Assembly: GCF_014284175.1 (NCBI RefSeq)
Contig: NZ_JACOGA010000016.1
Span: 79,352-143,351, forward strand
Direction: 5' to 3'
DNA from: Affinundibacterium flavidum
GTDB taxonomy: Bacteria; Pseudomonadota; Gammaproteobacteria; Burkholderiales; Burkholderiaceae_D
DNA length: 64,000 nucleotides
Made by a program: the position numbers and the translations under genes. The notes beneath the pieces were generated by a model, which saw only the letters and a list, made by a program, of their open reading frames with translations, was not told the DNA's origin and did no database searches. Below, in pieces: positions 54,819 to 63,745 of the stretch. The first letter of the stretch is position 1; each line of letters begins with the position of its first letter.

Positions 54819-55811
54819 ATGCAAGCCGTTTGGAATGAAACAGAGATTGCTGAACTCGACAAAAAAATCGCAGCTTTGCGCGCCAGCATGTCGCAAGTGA
54901 TTATCGGTCAGCATGAAGTCATTGATTCGCTCTTGATTTGTTTGTTAGCAGGCGGTCATGCTCTGGTTGAAGGTGTGCCGGGATTGGGAAAAACTTTGCT
55001 GGTGAAATCGCTGGCAGAGGCGACTGATCTGCAATTTAGACGTGTGCAGTTCACCCCCGATCTGATGCCTTCTGACATCGTCGGCACCGAAATTTTGGAA
55101 GAGGATACCAGCACACGTCAGCGCGTATTTCGTTTCCAGCAAGGACCGATTTTTACGCAAGTCTTACTGGCCGATGAAATCAATCGCGCACCACCGAAAA
55201 CACAATCGGCTTTACTGGAAGCGATGCAAGAACGCAGCGTTACTTTTGCCGGACACACGCATCGCTTGCCTAGACCTTTCTTCGTACTGGCAACACAAAA
55301 TCCGATTGAACAAGCCGGTACCTATCCCTTACCTGAAGCGCAATTAGATCGCTTCTTGTTACGGATTGATGTCGTTTATCCAAGCGAAGACGAAGAAATT
55401 TTAATGGTCTCGCGTACGACACAAAACACGACCGATGCCGCGAGTGCGGCGATGGATGTGGAAACTTTATTGCGCATACAACAGTTGGTGCGCGAGATAG
55501 AAATTGGCGAGCATTTATTGCGCTATGCAACGCGCCTGATTCGTGCGACACGCCCGCAAGTGACGACAGTCGCTGCGGTGAAACAACATATCGCTTGGGG
55601 AGCAGGTCCGCGTGCTGGTCAGGCCTTGGTACTAGCTTCTAAAGCACGTGCTTTGATGCATGGTCGACTGGCAGTGACGCGTGAAGATATCGCAGCCATG
55701 TTATTACCTGTGCTGGCGCATCGGGTCTTACGCAATTTTGAGGCCGAAGCCGACGGAGTAGAAATCGCAGAAGTCTTACACGCTTTGCGTCGTGAGATAC
55801 AAATCGATTAG
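54819..55811 (+). CDS. MoxR-family AAA+ ATPase
   Basis: 330 residues. Walker A GVPGLGKT, Walker B LLADEINRAPPKTQSALLEAMQE, sensor 1 VLATQNPIEQAGTYPLPEAQLDRFL and a C-terminal helical lid ending VLRNFEAEADGVEIAEVLHAL. GGAG lies just upstream of ATG 54819. MoxR ATPases act as chaperones that mature or activate protein complexes, usually with VWA/DUF58-type partners encoded next door, exactly as here. Its client may be the upstream TldD-TldE-like pairs or an envelope complex; this is inference. Confidence 0.96.
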   Translation: MQAVWNETEIAELDKKIAALRASMSQVIIGQHEVIDSLLICLLAGGHALVEGVPGLGKTLLVKSLAEATDLQFRRVQFTPDLMPSDIVGTEILEEDTSTRQRVFRFQQGPIFTQVLLADEINRAPPKTQSALLEAMQERSVTFAGHTHRLPRPFFVLATQNPIEQAGTYPLPEAQLDRFLLRIDVVYPSEDEEILMVSRTTQNTTDAASAAMDVETLLRIQQLVREIEIGEHLLRYATRLIRATRPQVTTVAAVKQHIAWGAGPRAGQALVLASKARALMHGRLAVTREDIAAMLLPVLAHRVLRNFEAEADGVEIAEVLHALRREIQID

Positions 55812-55857
55812 TCAGTGACAGTTCCTAGATAAAGCGCTGACTTAAAAACTTAAATAG

Positions 55858-56742
55858 ATGATCGATACCAGTTATTTATTGGCACATAGCCAGGATCTTG
55901 ACCTGATCATTCGCCATGTATTGGCGGGATTGGGACATGGTTTGCATGCTGGTCGTGAGCGCGGCGCCGGTGTCGAATTTTCTGAATATCGCGCCTATGC
56001 GCCGGGTGATGAATGGCGTCGCGTTGATTGGAAATTATTGGCGCGCAATGATCGATATTATGTGCGCGAAGCGGAACGCGATAGTCACGTGGCGATTTGG
56101 TTTTGGCTCGATGCTAGTGCGTCTATGCGTGAAGCGAGCTATGCGTATCCTGAAGTCACTAAACTCGATTATGCGCGCGCAGTGCTGGCTTGCCTTGCGG
56201 CGGTGGCACAACGCCAAGGCGATGCATTTGGCTTGATTGTTGCAAATCAGGGACGCATTCATTTGACTCCGGTATCGCGTGGGCCGCGGCAATTACATCG
56301 TGTATTAGCGCATTTGAATCGCACCAAAGCGGAGAAGGAATTACCAGATGCTCTACAAATCAAAGCGCAAATGCAGTTTGTGCGTGCGCCGAGTTTATTG
56401 TTTGTGGTCAGTGATTTTTTAGACTGGCCATCGGCCAGCGGCGAGAGTTTGTTGCGCTTACGCCGTATGCGCCATGACGTGCGTGCTTTAAGTTTGCATA
56501 CCGAGGCCGAGCGCAATGCTGATTTTCCTCTGAATACCAGCTATTGCGATCCAGAACACGCCGAACACACGGCGCAATTGACGCAGCAAATTAAGCCCGC
56601 CTACCAGGCTGCGTATGCCCAACATTTTGACAAGATACGCAGCGAATTGAAACGCGCCGACATCCCTTATTTACAGGCGAATATCGAACAAGATATTGCC
56701 AAAGTTGTGCGCAGCTGGCTGCGTCTGGCGAGTTTGAGATGA
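55858..56742 (+). CDS. DUF58 (VWA-like) protein
   Basis: 294 residues. The DUF58 signature GVEFSEYRAYAPGDEWRRVDWKLLARND is followed by a VWA-like fold with an intact DxSxS metal-ion motif (LDASASMREA), so metal-dependent ligand binding is plausible. There are no membrane helices. It is the expected adaptor of the MoxR ATPase. Its stop overlaps the start of the BatA-like gene (ATGA), indicating translational coupling. Confidence 0.94.
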   Translation: MIDTSYLLAHSQDLDLIIRHVLAGLGHGLHAGRERGAGVEFSEYRAYAPGDEWRRVDWKLLARNDRYYVREAERDSHVAIWFWLDASASMREASYAYPEVTKLDYARAVLACLAAVAQRQGDAFGLIVANQGRIHLTPVSRGPRQLHRVLAHLNRTKAEKELPDALQIKAQMQFVRAPSLLFVVSDFLDWPSASGESLLRLRRMRHDVRALSLHTEAERNADFPLNTSYCDPEHAEHTAQLTQQIKPAYQAAYAQHFDKIRSELKRADIPYLQANIEQDIAKVVRSWLRLASLR

Positions 56743-57938
56743 TGAGTTTATCGAGTCTTATGGGTTTGTCACCGTATTGGTGGTTGCTGGTGCCAATAGT
56801 GGGGCTGCCAATTTGGTGGCATCGCCAACGGCGTCAGACACAAAAAATGCATACTCTCGCAACGGCAAAATTTTTGCCTTCTACGCCGCCGCAGTTATTG
56901 CGCGTGTGGCGTTGGCGCGATCTCTTGTTGTTACTATTGCGCTGCCTGATGCTGATGACGATGTTGGCAATACTCGCCCAGCCCTTATGGAGTTGGCGCG
57001 GTGATACGGTATTCGTAGGTGAGGATCTTGATCCTCAATGGGTCGCGGCTGAGATCGATAAAGCGGGTTTTAAACAGGCACCACAAATCCAGTATTGCGC
57101 GACTGCAAAGTGCGAGATTCAGACCGATCATTTGCTATTGTGGCTGGAGCAAGAACAAACACAATGGCAGCCCCAAGCGCGTTGGCTGATTTTGGCGCAA
57201 GACCAACAGTTAGCGATGAGCGCGCGCGTGCCTGCAGTTGGACACACGATCGCGGTGCGGATCGCGCCTCTTGCATTAGGTCAAGGATCAGATAAAACAT
57301 CAAGCCCAACATCAGGTCAAACATCCAGTAAAAAGTCGGCCAACAAACAAATTTTGCAAGTCGCGCTTCAAACTGACAGGGCGGATTTATGGCGACGCAT
57401 ATTTAAATTGTTTGAACTTGCAGGTGTAGAAAATCTGCAGTTCAATTTGACGGAAAAAATCCAGCCCAACACTTGGCTGGCAATCTGGGATAAGCAAGTC
57501 GAACCGGATCAAAACTGGCAAGCGCCTTTCGTTTGGCGGACTGCAAAATCCGCACAGGCTCCTGCGAAGTTGAATGTGTCATCGGACAATAACTCAACAG
57601 ATAAGCTGTCCTCTGCACTGCTACAGAAATTGCACATCCAGTCGCAAACAAGCACACGCGGATTGATTTGGAATATGGATCCACAATTTGATTGGCCATT
57701 GCAAGACGCGGATTTGGAACAGGCCAAAGCCTTGTTTGAAGCGCTGCAAGCGGTGCGTGCAGAAAGTCAGATCGTGCCCTTAAGTACCTTAGCTGCGCTG
57801 GATTTGCCGGCCAATAAAGTGAAGGCCTCAATTCCGTTAGCCGCAAGTGTTACAGACCATCTGCGTGAAATCTTATTCGCCTTGCTTGCACTTTTACTTA
57901 CCCTAGAACGGAGCCTTGCCCATGTCCGCCGTTCTTAA
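56739..57938 (+). CDS. BatA-like N-terminal-domain membrane protein
   Basis: 399 residues. Two N-terminal membrane helices (~8-25 and 58-84) flank the typical BatA motif, with LRVWRWRDLLLLLLRCLMLMTMLAILAQPLW. A large, probably periplasmic segment follows, and a single C-terminal helix (~375-393) closes the protein. Unlike full BatA/BatB proteins it has no VWA domain, which fits DUF58 supplying that function as a separate protein. It overlaps its upstream gene by four bases and its downstream gene by ~17 bases. Confidence 0.88.
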   Translation: MMSLSSLMGLSPYWWLLVPIVGLPIWWHRQRRQTQKMHTLATAKFLPSTPPQLLRVWRWRDLLLLLLRCLMLMTMLAILAQPLWSWRGDTVFVGEDLDPQWVAAEIDKAGFKQAPQIQYCATAKCEIQTDHLLLWLEQEQTQWQPQARWLILAQDQQLAMSARVPAVGHTIAVRIAPLALGQGSDKTSSPTSGQTSSKKSANKQILQVALQTDRADLWRRIFKLFELAGVENLQFNLTEKIQPNTWLAIWDKQVEPDQNWQAPFVWRTAKSAQAPAKLNVSSDNNSTDKLSSALLQKLHIQSQTSTRGLIWNMDPQFDWPLQDADLEQAKALFEALQAVRAESQIVPLSTLAALDLPANKVKASIPLAASVTDHLREILFALLALLLTLERSLAHVRRS

Positions 57939-60021
57939 ACAAGCCCCAGCACGTTTGTGTACGCAGATTGTGCGTCGTCGCTTGCTCAGTTATCTGGGAT
58001 TGTGCGCGCCGTGGATCATCATTCGATCTTGGCCTGGCTTAATGGTTTGCCTATTCTTGATCGGCTGCGACCTGATCTGGATCTGGCGTCAATCGCAGAC
58101 GCATTATTTAAGTTGGCTAAACGCGGCATTTCCTGCATTCGAAGATAGTTTGCAATTACTAGAAAGCGCAGAAAAAAACTCGCCCTTAATTCAGCTGCAA
58201 AAAGCACGTCTGTTACAACGAATAGAGTCCGTGCTGACGCCCGCTGCATTCAAAAAACTTGGCGCGCAAGTATTGCAGTTCAAGCGCTGGATCTTGGCCT
58301 GTTTGTTTTTTATAAGCGCTACGGTCGCTGCGCTGCTGAGTGTTTACAATCAACCGGTTGAGATTAGGTCGCAGCGCGCTGCAACACCAGTGCTCAAGAG
58401 CGCAAGTTTGCCTGCATTAAATTTGAAAGTCACGCCGCCCGCCTATACACAAATACCGGCGACGCAATCTGCAGTGCAAGATTTGCAGGTGCCGGAACAT
58501 AGTCAGATTGAATGGTGTATCGCGCAATCGTCATTGAGTGCCGAACTGCTGAGCCAAGTCAATGCTAGTCATATTCGCCTCAGCAATGGACAGGAAGTCA
58601 GTTTTACCGAAAACGCAGGTGCGACCTGCGCGCGCTGGGAGGCTAGCGAAACGGTGTTTTGGAGTTGGAGTGCCGATGACAAACGGCATCGTTACACCCT
58701 CAAAGTGACGCCGGATCAAGCACCAGAGATCGCCGTCTTGCAGCCCTTGGAGTTGTTGCAAGTGCTGTCTAGCCAGACGCACAACATCACGATGTCGATA
58801 CAGCTTAAAGATGATTATCAAATCGTGAACGCCAGCATACACATGACCCTGGCTCGTGGTAGCGGCGAGAATATTCGCTTTAGTGATAAAGAGATTTTGA
58901 TACCGCAGGGCAGTGACAAACGTCAGCGTCAGTGGAATAAGCATTGGAGTCTGACAGAGTTGGGTATGGAGCCCGGCGATGAATTATATTTCTTCGTGCG
59001 AGCCAGCGATAATGCAGCGAAGAATCCTCATATCGTGCGTTCGCCCACGTATACCTTGCGTTTGCCAGCACCAGATGCGCAAGAAGATGAAACTTCCGTG
59101 TTGCCTATTTTGGCGAAACCCGAATCACTGCGAAGTCAGCGCCAAATCATTATTGATACCGAGCAGTTGGTGGCGGATATTCAGGCCAATCCGAAATTAA
59201 ACCCGCAGTTGATACGCAACCGCAGTGAAATGATTGCCAATGACCAAGCTGCGCTGCGCCGACGTTATGGACGTTTCTTGGGCGAAGAATCCAGCCTATT
59301 TGGCGATGAACATGAAGATGGCGGACATGCCAATGAAAAACCGGCTGGCGATTTAGCAGCACAATATGGCCATGCGCATGATCAGGAAGAAAACGCCACA
59401 TTGTTCGATGAAGCAACCAAGAAAATTTTACGGCGGGCTTTAGTGGCGATGTGGGATGCAGAAAAATCCTTGCGTGCGATTGCACCGAAGCCCGCCTTAG
59501 CGCCGGAAAACAAAGCTCTGGAAGCGATTAAACAATTGCAGCAGGCCGACAGGATTTATTTGCATAAAGCGGCATTCACTCCGCCCGCGATTAAAGAAGA
59601 AAAGCGTTTAAGCGGTGATGTGCTCGACGTCAAAAATCAACAAAGAATACAAGCAGATTCGGAAACCAACGTGCCAGCAGAATTGACGGATTTGTTAAAG
59701 GCTCTCGCTAAAGGAAATAAAGCAGATGCTTTGCCAGCTCTATGGAGCAAAACTGCGCGCGCCTGGATTGCGACGCATATTCCCGACGACGAACAACGCT
59801 TGAAAGCACAAGCTGCGGTGCAAGACGTTGCGGACGGATGCCAGCCTTGCCGCGTTGAACTCGCTGCATGGCTGCGTCAGGGAATTGCTATGGATGGCAT
59901 TAGTTTGCAAGCTACATTGAAATTCAAAGCGAATCAAACCTCCGCATTGGATCGTTATTGGAATGCACATTCGTCGCCCGTATTAAGGACGCAAAAACCT
60001 GCGCTGGGGAGTAAGCCATGA
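57922..60021 (+). CDS. DUF4175-like large membrane protein
   Basis: 699 residues from ATG 57922, behind GGAG with eight-base spacing (a TTG at 57916 is in frame). Two N-terminal helices (~25-58 and 122-143) anchor it. The periplasmic part has a beta-rich segment (LNLKVTPPAYTQIPA, DDYQIVNASIHMTLARG) as in DUF4175 proteins, then a long helical, charged region with a His/Asp/Glu-rich patch near residues 455-490 (DEHEDGGHANE, YGHAHDQEE) that could bind metal. Function unknown; operon membership is the main clue. Confidence 0.8.
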   Translation: MSAVLKQAPARLCTQIVRRRLLSYLGLCAPWIIIRSWPGLMVCLFLIGCDLIWIWRQSQTHYLSWLNAAFPAFEDSLQLLESAEKNSPLIQLQKARLLQRIESVLTPAAFKKLGAQVLQFKRWILACLFFISATVAALLSVYNQPVEIRSQRAATPVLKSASLPALNLKVTPPAYTQIPATQSAVQDLQVPEHSQIEWCIAQSSLSAELLSQVNASHIRLSNGQEVSFTENAGATCARWEASETVFWSWSADDKRHRYTLKVTPDQAPEIAVLQPLELLQVLSSQTHNITMSIQLKDDYQIVNASIHMTLARGSGENIRFSDKEILIPQGSDKRQRQWNKHWSLTELGMEPGDELYFFVRASDNAAKNPHIVRSPTYTLRLPAPDAQEDETSVLPILAKPESLRSQRQIIIDTEQLVADIQANPKLNPQLIRNRSEMIANDQAALRRRYGRFLGEESSLFGDEHEDGGHANEKPAGDLAAQYGHAHDQEENATLFDEATKKILRRALVAMWDAEKSLRAIAPKPALAPENKALEAIKQLQQADRIYLHKAAFTPPAIKEEKRLSGDVLDVKNQQRIQADSETNVPAELTDLLKALAKGNKADALPALWSKTARAWIATHIPDDEQRLKAQAAVQDVADGCQPCRVELAAWLRQGIAMDGISLQATLKFKANQTSALDRYWNAHSSPVLRTQKPALGSKP

Positions 60022-61772
60022 CGGGTATTTTAGTGATGGGTAATTGGTCGTGGTGGTCACTAGCCGCCGTGTTAGCAATTGCTGCTGTCGGTAGCATTTC
60101 TGCGATTTTGTATTGGCGTCGTGCGCGGCGGCTTGATAGTCTTTTGATCGCTTGTGCTAGCGTGTCTTTGACTTTACTCATGCTGCCATTGGAATACCAG
60201 CGTAAGCCAGAGCAGGAGTTATTGATCGATAGTCGTCAGGAGCATCTCGATTTCGCGCGGCTCAGATCGCAATTGATGCAAGCGAACACCTTACGCTTGC
60301 AAGGAGATGGCCTGTTTGCCAGCGAATGGCGCGACCTGCCACCGAAAAAATTAATCTGGGATAAGAGTAGCTGGTCAACAGCCGAAAGTCTGAGTCTGAC
60401 TTTTTCGCAGCAAATATCGTTTGGTCGTGTCTTCGAGTTGACAGTAGAGCGTCCGCAAGCGCGGGGGGAATGGCGGGTGCAGTTGATCGCCGAAAATCAA
60501 CAAGTCTTAGCAGAGCAGACGGGCAAGGATGCCAGTATCAGTGTGCGCTGGTTACCCCCTGTCGCTGAACGCATGGTGTTAAAGGCGCGGGTTTTAGATG
60601 AAAAAAATCAGCTGATAGATCAAGGCCCAATACCACTAGATGTCATCGCTATGCCAGAGCTGCGAGTACAAGGTCGCTTCGCTGCCCCCTCTTTTGATAC
60701 ACAGACTTTGAACCAATTATTGATCCAAAGTCACGCGGTCATCGATTGGCAAATTCAAATCGGTAAAGATCTGGTGCGTCGCGAAACCGCACGTACAGAG
60801 GTGGAAGCCGACTTGCTGGTGCAAGATGCCGCTTATTTTGAACAAATGCCAGTGCCACAGCGCACGCAGGTATTGGCACAGATCGCAGCTGGGCGCTCGC
60901 TGCTCATACTCGGAGCGAACGCGCAGCAAGCGGCGGTGTGGAAAAATACCCTAGATCTGAATTTGCGCCAGCAAGCAAGTGTCGCGGAAGAGCAAGAATG
61001 GCAAACGCCGCAAGCTGTGCATTTACATTCGGTCCGCTGGATGCCGCAGAGTGCAGGGCAGTCAGCTTGGTATCTTGACCCCGTTCAGCCTTGGTTAGCT
61101 TCACGTTCATGGGGCAAGGGCAAAATCGTCTGGATTGCGGCTGCGGGCTGGCATCAAGCCTTGATCAGTGAACCTCAAGCTTTGAAGCAATGGTGGCAAT
61201 CTCTGATTGATCAAAGTGCCGTAACGCGTGCGCAGAGCTGGGAATGGGAGTCGAGTCAGACGCGACAAGGCATGCCGCTTGCCGGTCAAAGTTGGCAGAT
61301 ATGCGGGCGAGGAAACACACAAGGGCAGATACAGATTTCAACTGAGAATGGAACTTCTGAAAGTGCCACCGATAGCTCAACAGACAGCGCAACTAAGGGT
61401 AAGCGCTTGCCATTGCGAGCATATGCTGCCAAAGCGGAGGCACAGTGCGCAGGGTTCTGGCCGATAGCGGCTGGTTGGTACGATTGGCAGGTCGTGTCGG
61501 CGGATGAGAATGCGGACAATAAAGTGGACAAGAACGCGCCGACTGTCAAAAACAGCACGGAGCAGGGCGAGGGTGCACTTTATGTGTATGCCGCCACCGA
61601 CTGGCCGACTTGGCAACGACAACTAAAACGCATCGCCAGTGCCGCGTATGGTCAGCAAATACCAGATTCGGCGAATACGTTAGCAAGGCCAGGACAACGC
61701 TTGCCCGCGTGGCCATTTATTTTGTTTAGCATGCTCTGTTTGCTAGTGCTATGGCGACGGGAACAAGCTTAG
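60018..61772 (+). CDS. Membrane protein of the MoxR operon, glutamine-amidotransferase-like region
   Basis: 584 residues; ATG overlaps the previous stop (ATGA). Two N-terminal helices (~10-32, 42-60) and one C-terminal helix (~560-578) bracket a large extracytoplasmic region. Its middle part (ADLLVQDAAYFEQM, LAQIAAGRSLLILGAN, SWGKGKIVWIAAAGWHQAL) resembles the amidotransferase-like fold found in related membrane proteins of MoxR clusters; no catalytic triad is obvious. Residues ~430-520 are Ser/Thr/Asn-rich and low in complexity. It is the last gene of the operon. Confidence 0.75.
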   Translation: MTGILVMGNWSWWSLAAVLAIAAVGSISAILYWRRARRLDSLLIACASVSLTLLMLPLEYQRKPEQELLIDSRQEHLDFARLRSQLMQANTLRLQGDGLFASEWRDLPPKKLIWDKSSWSTAESLSLTFSQQISFGRVFELTVERPQARGEWRVQLIAENQQVLAEQTGKDASISVRWLPPVAERMVLKARVLDEKNQLIDQGPIPLDVIAMPELRVQGRFAAPSFDTQTLNQLLIQSHAVIDWQIQIGKDLVRRETARTEVEADLLVQDAAYFEQMPVPQRTQVLAQIAAGRSLLILGANAQQAAVWKNTLDLNLRQQASVAEEQEWQTPQAVHLHSVRWMPQSAGQSAWYLDPVQPWLASRSWGKGKIVWIAAAGWHQALISEPQALKQWWQSLIDQSAVTRAQSWEWESSQTRQGMPLAGQSWQICGRGNTQGQIQISTENGTSESATDSSTDSATKGKRLPLRAYAAKAEAQCAGFWPIAAGWYDWQVVSADENADNKVDKNAPTVKNSTEQGEGALYVYAATDWPTWQRQLKRIASAAYGQQIPDSANTLARPGQRLPAWPFILFSMLCLLVLWRREQA

Positions 61773-62309
61773 GCTAGATACAGGCTATCTTGGCGCGAGG
61801 GCGTAGCTGAGCAGATTCGACATTTTCTGTGCGTCGACCGCCAACCTTCAACGTACAACCTTAATCTTCAGCTGCGTGGTATGCGAACTTTGCATGGCTT
61901 CGCTCAAATATCCATGCGGTAGACAAAGACATTTCACATGCAAAATTTTGTCCAATCGGCTCTATTAACTTCAAGTCTAAATAAAATTTAGTATTTTTAG
62001 AAAATACTATAAAAATAGTTTGCTATTGTGGTTTTTGTGGCAGCACTATTTTAGTCAAAACATCTGTGATTAAAAGGTATTTAGTAACAAATTTTTATAG
62101 ATAAGCGATGATCGGTCAAAAATATTATATGCTCGTCTCTGATTAATGCGGCTGGCAACTAAAATTGGGTCAATAAACTGGCGTATAGATATAAAATAAT
62201 CTACTAATTAAGATTTCCCATTTCCCCAAAAATCGACTTTACTGCAATTTGATTATCAATAATTCCATTGATAATTCAATAAAACATAGTCCATCTTTGG
62301 GAGAATTTT
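61773..62309. other. AT-rich intergenic region (537 bp)
   Basis: No believable ORF. It becomes strongly AT-rich from ~61980. It holds an all-AT hairpin TAGTATTTT/AAAATACTA (61989-61997 / 62001-62009) and, just before the next gene, the inverted repeat at 62252-62275. Such a long AT-rich leader next to a secreted protein gene is likely regulatory. Confidence 0.5.
62252..62275 (+). promoter_or_regulatory. Inverted repeat ATTATCAAT / ATTGATAAT upstream of the metallopeptidase gene
   Basis: ATTATCAAT (62252-62260) and ATTGATAAT (62267-62275) are perfect inverted copies separated by six bases, 34 bases before the next start codon. GATAAT could be a -10 box, so the repeat may be an operator overlapping the promoter, or a leader hairpin. 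Confidence 0.45.
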
Positions 62310-62864
62310 ATGAAAAAACTACACGGCTTATTACTCGCCGCCATGGCAGCAGCAGGTATCGCGCAAAGCGCCAACGCGGTGACTGTCAACGCAACCTACA
62401 TCAACAAAACTGGCACCGAAATTCGCGGTGTGTTTGGTAACTACTCAAATCCGACCATCTATATCGATCGTCGCGCTTGCGGTGAACCTAGCTTATCCGC
62501 ATTTGCCTGCGGCCCATATACCATCAGTGTGGGCACGGCTTTCTTGCAAGGCGCGGAAAGCAATTATGGTAACTATGCAGCTAAGGCGATTCTCGGACAT
62601 GAGTGGGGTCACACGATTCAATACACACGCAATATCAATCAACCTGCGCCATATATGGAATTGCAAGCAGATTGCGCAGGCGGTTCTTTCATCCGTTATG
62701 CGGTGGATACCCTGCGTTATGCGAATTTCTTGACGACGGCAGTGAACACCGCCCGTGCTTATGCCGGTGGTGATCACGGTACACCAGCGCAACGCGATTA
62801 CTACACACGTTGGGGCTACACCAATGGCATCACCAGATGCCTGAGTAGTCTGCCACGCGTTTAA
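62310..62864 (+). CDS. Small secreted zinc metallopeptidase-like protein (HExxH)
   Basis: 184 residues with GGGAG before ATG 62310 and a signal peptide (LLLAAMAAAGIAQSANA). It has HEWGH (His97-Glu98-His101) and, 16 residues on, ELQADCAGG with Glu117, the pairing seen in YpfJ-type neutral zinc metallopeptidases (PF04228). The whole domain is short: YpfJ proteins are ~280-300 residues. The C-terminal GDHGTPAQRDYYTRWGYTNG fits the family. Four Cys in the mature protein could form disulfides. The substrate is unknown. Confidence 0.8.
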   Translation: MKKLHGLLLAAMAAAGIAQSANAVTVNATYINKTGTEIRGVFGNYSNPTIYIDRRACGEPSLSAFACGPYTISVGTAFLQGAESNYGNYAAKAILGHEWGHTIQYTRNINQPAPYMELQADCAGGSFIRYAVDTLRYANFLTTAVNTARAYAGGDHGTPAQRDYYTRWGYTNGITRCLSSLPRV

Positions 62865-62907
62865 TAAGTAGGATGCTTGCTCTTCGTTTTGAATGATGGG
62901 GCGCAGA

Positions 62908-62936
62908 TTCGTTCGCAGCTCGGTTCTGCGAACGAA
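62908..62936 (+). terminator. Hairpin after the metallopeptidase gene
   Basis: TTCGTTCGCAG (62908-62918) pairs perfectly with CTGCGAACGAA (62926-62936) around a 7-base loop. Only GTTT follows, so it is a weak terminator or an intercistronic stabiliser before the next gene, whose start is 24 bases away. Confidence 0.5.
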
Positions 62937-62959
62937 GTTTGATTACTGAGGAAATTCAT

Positions 62960-63745
62960 ATGAAAAAAAAGAGCGTGGTAGCGCTGGGCATGGTCGGTCT
63001 GTTGACCACAGTTGGCTTGTACATGCTGATGAAAAATGATGACAGTCAGCACAAGCTTACGGAACACAATGCCTCCTCTTCAGAAGCAGATTCGTCCACT
63101 AACAGAGTGAGCAATGCTAAGCATGCACGTCTAGAGCAAACCCACGGCGCGGGGGTGCACGCATCACCTTTTGAATTGGGAAATGCGAGTGCGCAAATCG
63201 GCGAGCAGGTTGCAGATGCAAACAAAGCGGCACCAAAGAATATGTTGGAATTGCCAGAACCTGAAGTGGTTTCTCCGGCCGAGGCGGCGCGTAGAAAAAA
63301 ACTAGAACAACTAGGCTACATGTTGCCACCCGATTACTACACCAAGGATTTGAAAGTCTTGCGAAAAATGGCGAAAACCGGAGATGCATTTGCCATGATG
63401 CACATGGGCGAGAAATATTATTTCGAGCTGCAAGGACAGCCGAGTCATCCCGAATTTGACAAAAATATGGATTACGCAAAGGCTGCAAAAACCGCATTTC
63501 AGGATGCTTTAGTCGCTGGCAATATTCGCTCTGCGGGCATTATCGCTGAACTATATTACCAAGAAAAAAATCCCTTAGAAGCTTATACTTGGCATCTGGT
63601 TTCGGATCAACTTGGGGATGACATCAGTGCGGATTGGTTTCGGCGTACCGACATGGCAAAAAACACCAGTGCAGACTTAAAACAAGCCGCAGCCGAGCGT
63701 GCAGCACAGATTTTGAATGAATTAAAACTCAAGAAAAAAGTCTAG
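62960..63745 (+). CDS. Membrane-anchored protein of unknown function, Sel1/TPR-like C-terminus
   Basis: 261 residues from ATG 62960 behind GAGGAA (a TTG at 62939 is in frame but less likely). There is an N-terminal membrane anchor (VVALGMVGLLTTVGLYMLM), then a disordered Ser/Asn/His-rich stretch (~25-85). The C-terminal ~120 residues are helical, with Sel1-like features (GDAFAMMHMGEKYYF, GNIRSAGIIAELYYQEKNPLEAYTWHLVSDQLG). It is probably periplasmic. It follows the metallopeptidase gene by ~95 bases with a hairpin between. Confidence 0.75.
   Translation: MKKKSVVALGMVGLLTTVGLYMLMKNDDSQHKLTEHNASSSEADSSTNRVSNAKHARLEQTHGAGVHASPFELGNASAQIGEQVADANKAAPKNMLELPEPEVVSPAEAARRKKLEQLGYMLPPDYYTKDLKVLRKMAKTGDAFAMMHMGEKYYFELQGQPSHPEFDKNMDYAKAAKTAFQDALVAGNIRSAGIIAELYYQEKNPLEAYTWHLVSDQLGDDISADWFRRTDMAKNTSADLKQAAAERAAQILNELKLKKKV

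Noticed and set aside
58531..58944. 137-residue antisense ORF in the DUF4175-like gene
   Set aside because: Shadow of the real frame; no start signal and no domain.
62249..62440. 63-residue ORF overlapping the start of the metallopeptidase gene
   Set aside because: Out of frame with the signal-peptide-bearing gene, and it runs through the inverted-repeat leader; not believable as a protein.
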